Below the pieces are notes generated by a model. The model saw nothing but the letters and a program-made list of their open reading frames with translations, had not been told where the DNA came from and did no database searches. Of a stretch of 6,006 bases of DNA, positions 5,840 through 6,006 are shown in pieces. The position numbers and the translations under genes were made by a program. Numbering within the stretch: position 1 is the stretch's first letter; each line of letters begins with the position of its first letter. This DNA comes from JAGOSA01 sp043718505. GTDB lineage: Bacteria > Patescibacteriota > Minisyncoccia > Phycocordibacterales > UBA9973. The stretch is taken from NCBI GenBank assembly GCA_043718505.1, contig JAYSVN010000018.1:1-6006 (forward strand), written 5' to 3'.

Positions 5840-6006
5840 GTTACTTTACTTGAAATAATGGTTTGAAATAATGAAATGTTTATGCGAAAGTTTTCGAAAG
5901 GGAGAAAAAGATATGCTCTTTTGTTCCGTTCAATAATGCCCTTAGCATCATGCACAAGGTCTTTCCCTTGCGTCTTGCGGTTTGAAGGATCCGCTAACCG
6001 GTTCTG
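5840..6006. other. Right-edge region without an assignable gene
   Basis: No convincing gene is visible. A minus-strand terminator follows it, so a gene entering from beyond 6006 is expected to end here. Two minus-strand frames are open at the edge. One reads EPVSGSFKPQDARERPCA and stops at 5948. The other stays open to 5740 but would run through the terminator and the next promoter, so it is unlikely. A third frame stops at 5994 and then reopens to 5880. The minus-strand RNA can form a 7-bp hairpin around GAAAGA near 5950-5972. I recognise neither a protein family nor a known RNA. Confidence 0.3.

Noticed and set aside
5740..5955. 71-codon minus-strand open frame starting at GTG 5955
   Set aside because: It runs through the terminator at 5794-5839 and its stop lies in the TATAAT of the next promoter, so it is very unlikely to be translated as drawn.
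5840..6006. A structured RNA gene at the right edge
   Set aside because: Only one short 7-bp hairpin is evident and no conserved tmRNA, RNase P, SRP or tRNA sequence could be recognised.

Overview
The window is about 6 kb of AT-leaning bacterial DNA dominated by a class I ribonucleotide reductase. Four complete genes lie on the minus strand. In transcription order they are a membrane-anchored CARDB-like protein (5721-5098), a membrane-anchored DUF192 protein (5091-4573), NrdA (4414-1643) and NrdB (1160-105). A small plus-strand gene of unknown function (1271-1561) sits between nrdA and nrdB. The first codons of another minus-strand gene run off the left edge (47-1). The right edge holds what is probably the tail of a further minus-strand transcript, closed by a terminator at 5794-5839. 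No rRNA, tRNA, CRISPR array, insertion sequence or mobile-element signature was seen.

The organism cannot be fixed from the sequence alone. Small lysine-rich membrane-anchored proteins, compact spacing, almost no Shine-Dalgarno sequences and apparently leaderless transcripts would fit a Patescibacteria/CPR genome (Parcubacteria-like). This is inference. The five complete genes end in TAA or TAG and none has an in-frame TGA, so there is no sign of TGA recoding.

NrdA and NrdB together form a complete ribonucleotide diphosphate reductase. All catalytic cysteines, the radical-transfer tyrosines, the metal ligands and the C-terminal CxxC of NrdA are present. NrdB has phenylalanine (F132) where the stable tyrosyl radical normally sits and glutamate (E94) as first metal ligand. 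This is the pattern of the Chlamydia-type class Ic enzyme, which uses a Mn/Fe cofactor. NrdA carries two N-terminal ATP-cones, as in the NrdA group that accompanies such NrdB proteins.

Regulation looks compact. The starts at 47, 1160, 1271 and 5721 each have a -10-like hexamer 6-17 nt upstream and no Shine-Dalgarno motif, implying leaderless or very short leaders. The nrdA upstream region (4415-4572) has two TAGCTA palindromes 32 bp apart, centre to centre, overlapping a possible -10. That spacing recalls NrdR operator pairs, although the sequence does not match the usual NrdR box. The same pair could form a weak terminator for read-through from the upstream CARDB-DUF192 operon. nrdA and the small plus-strand gene converge on one strong bidirectional terminator (1564-1589).
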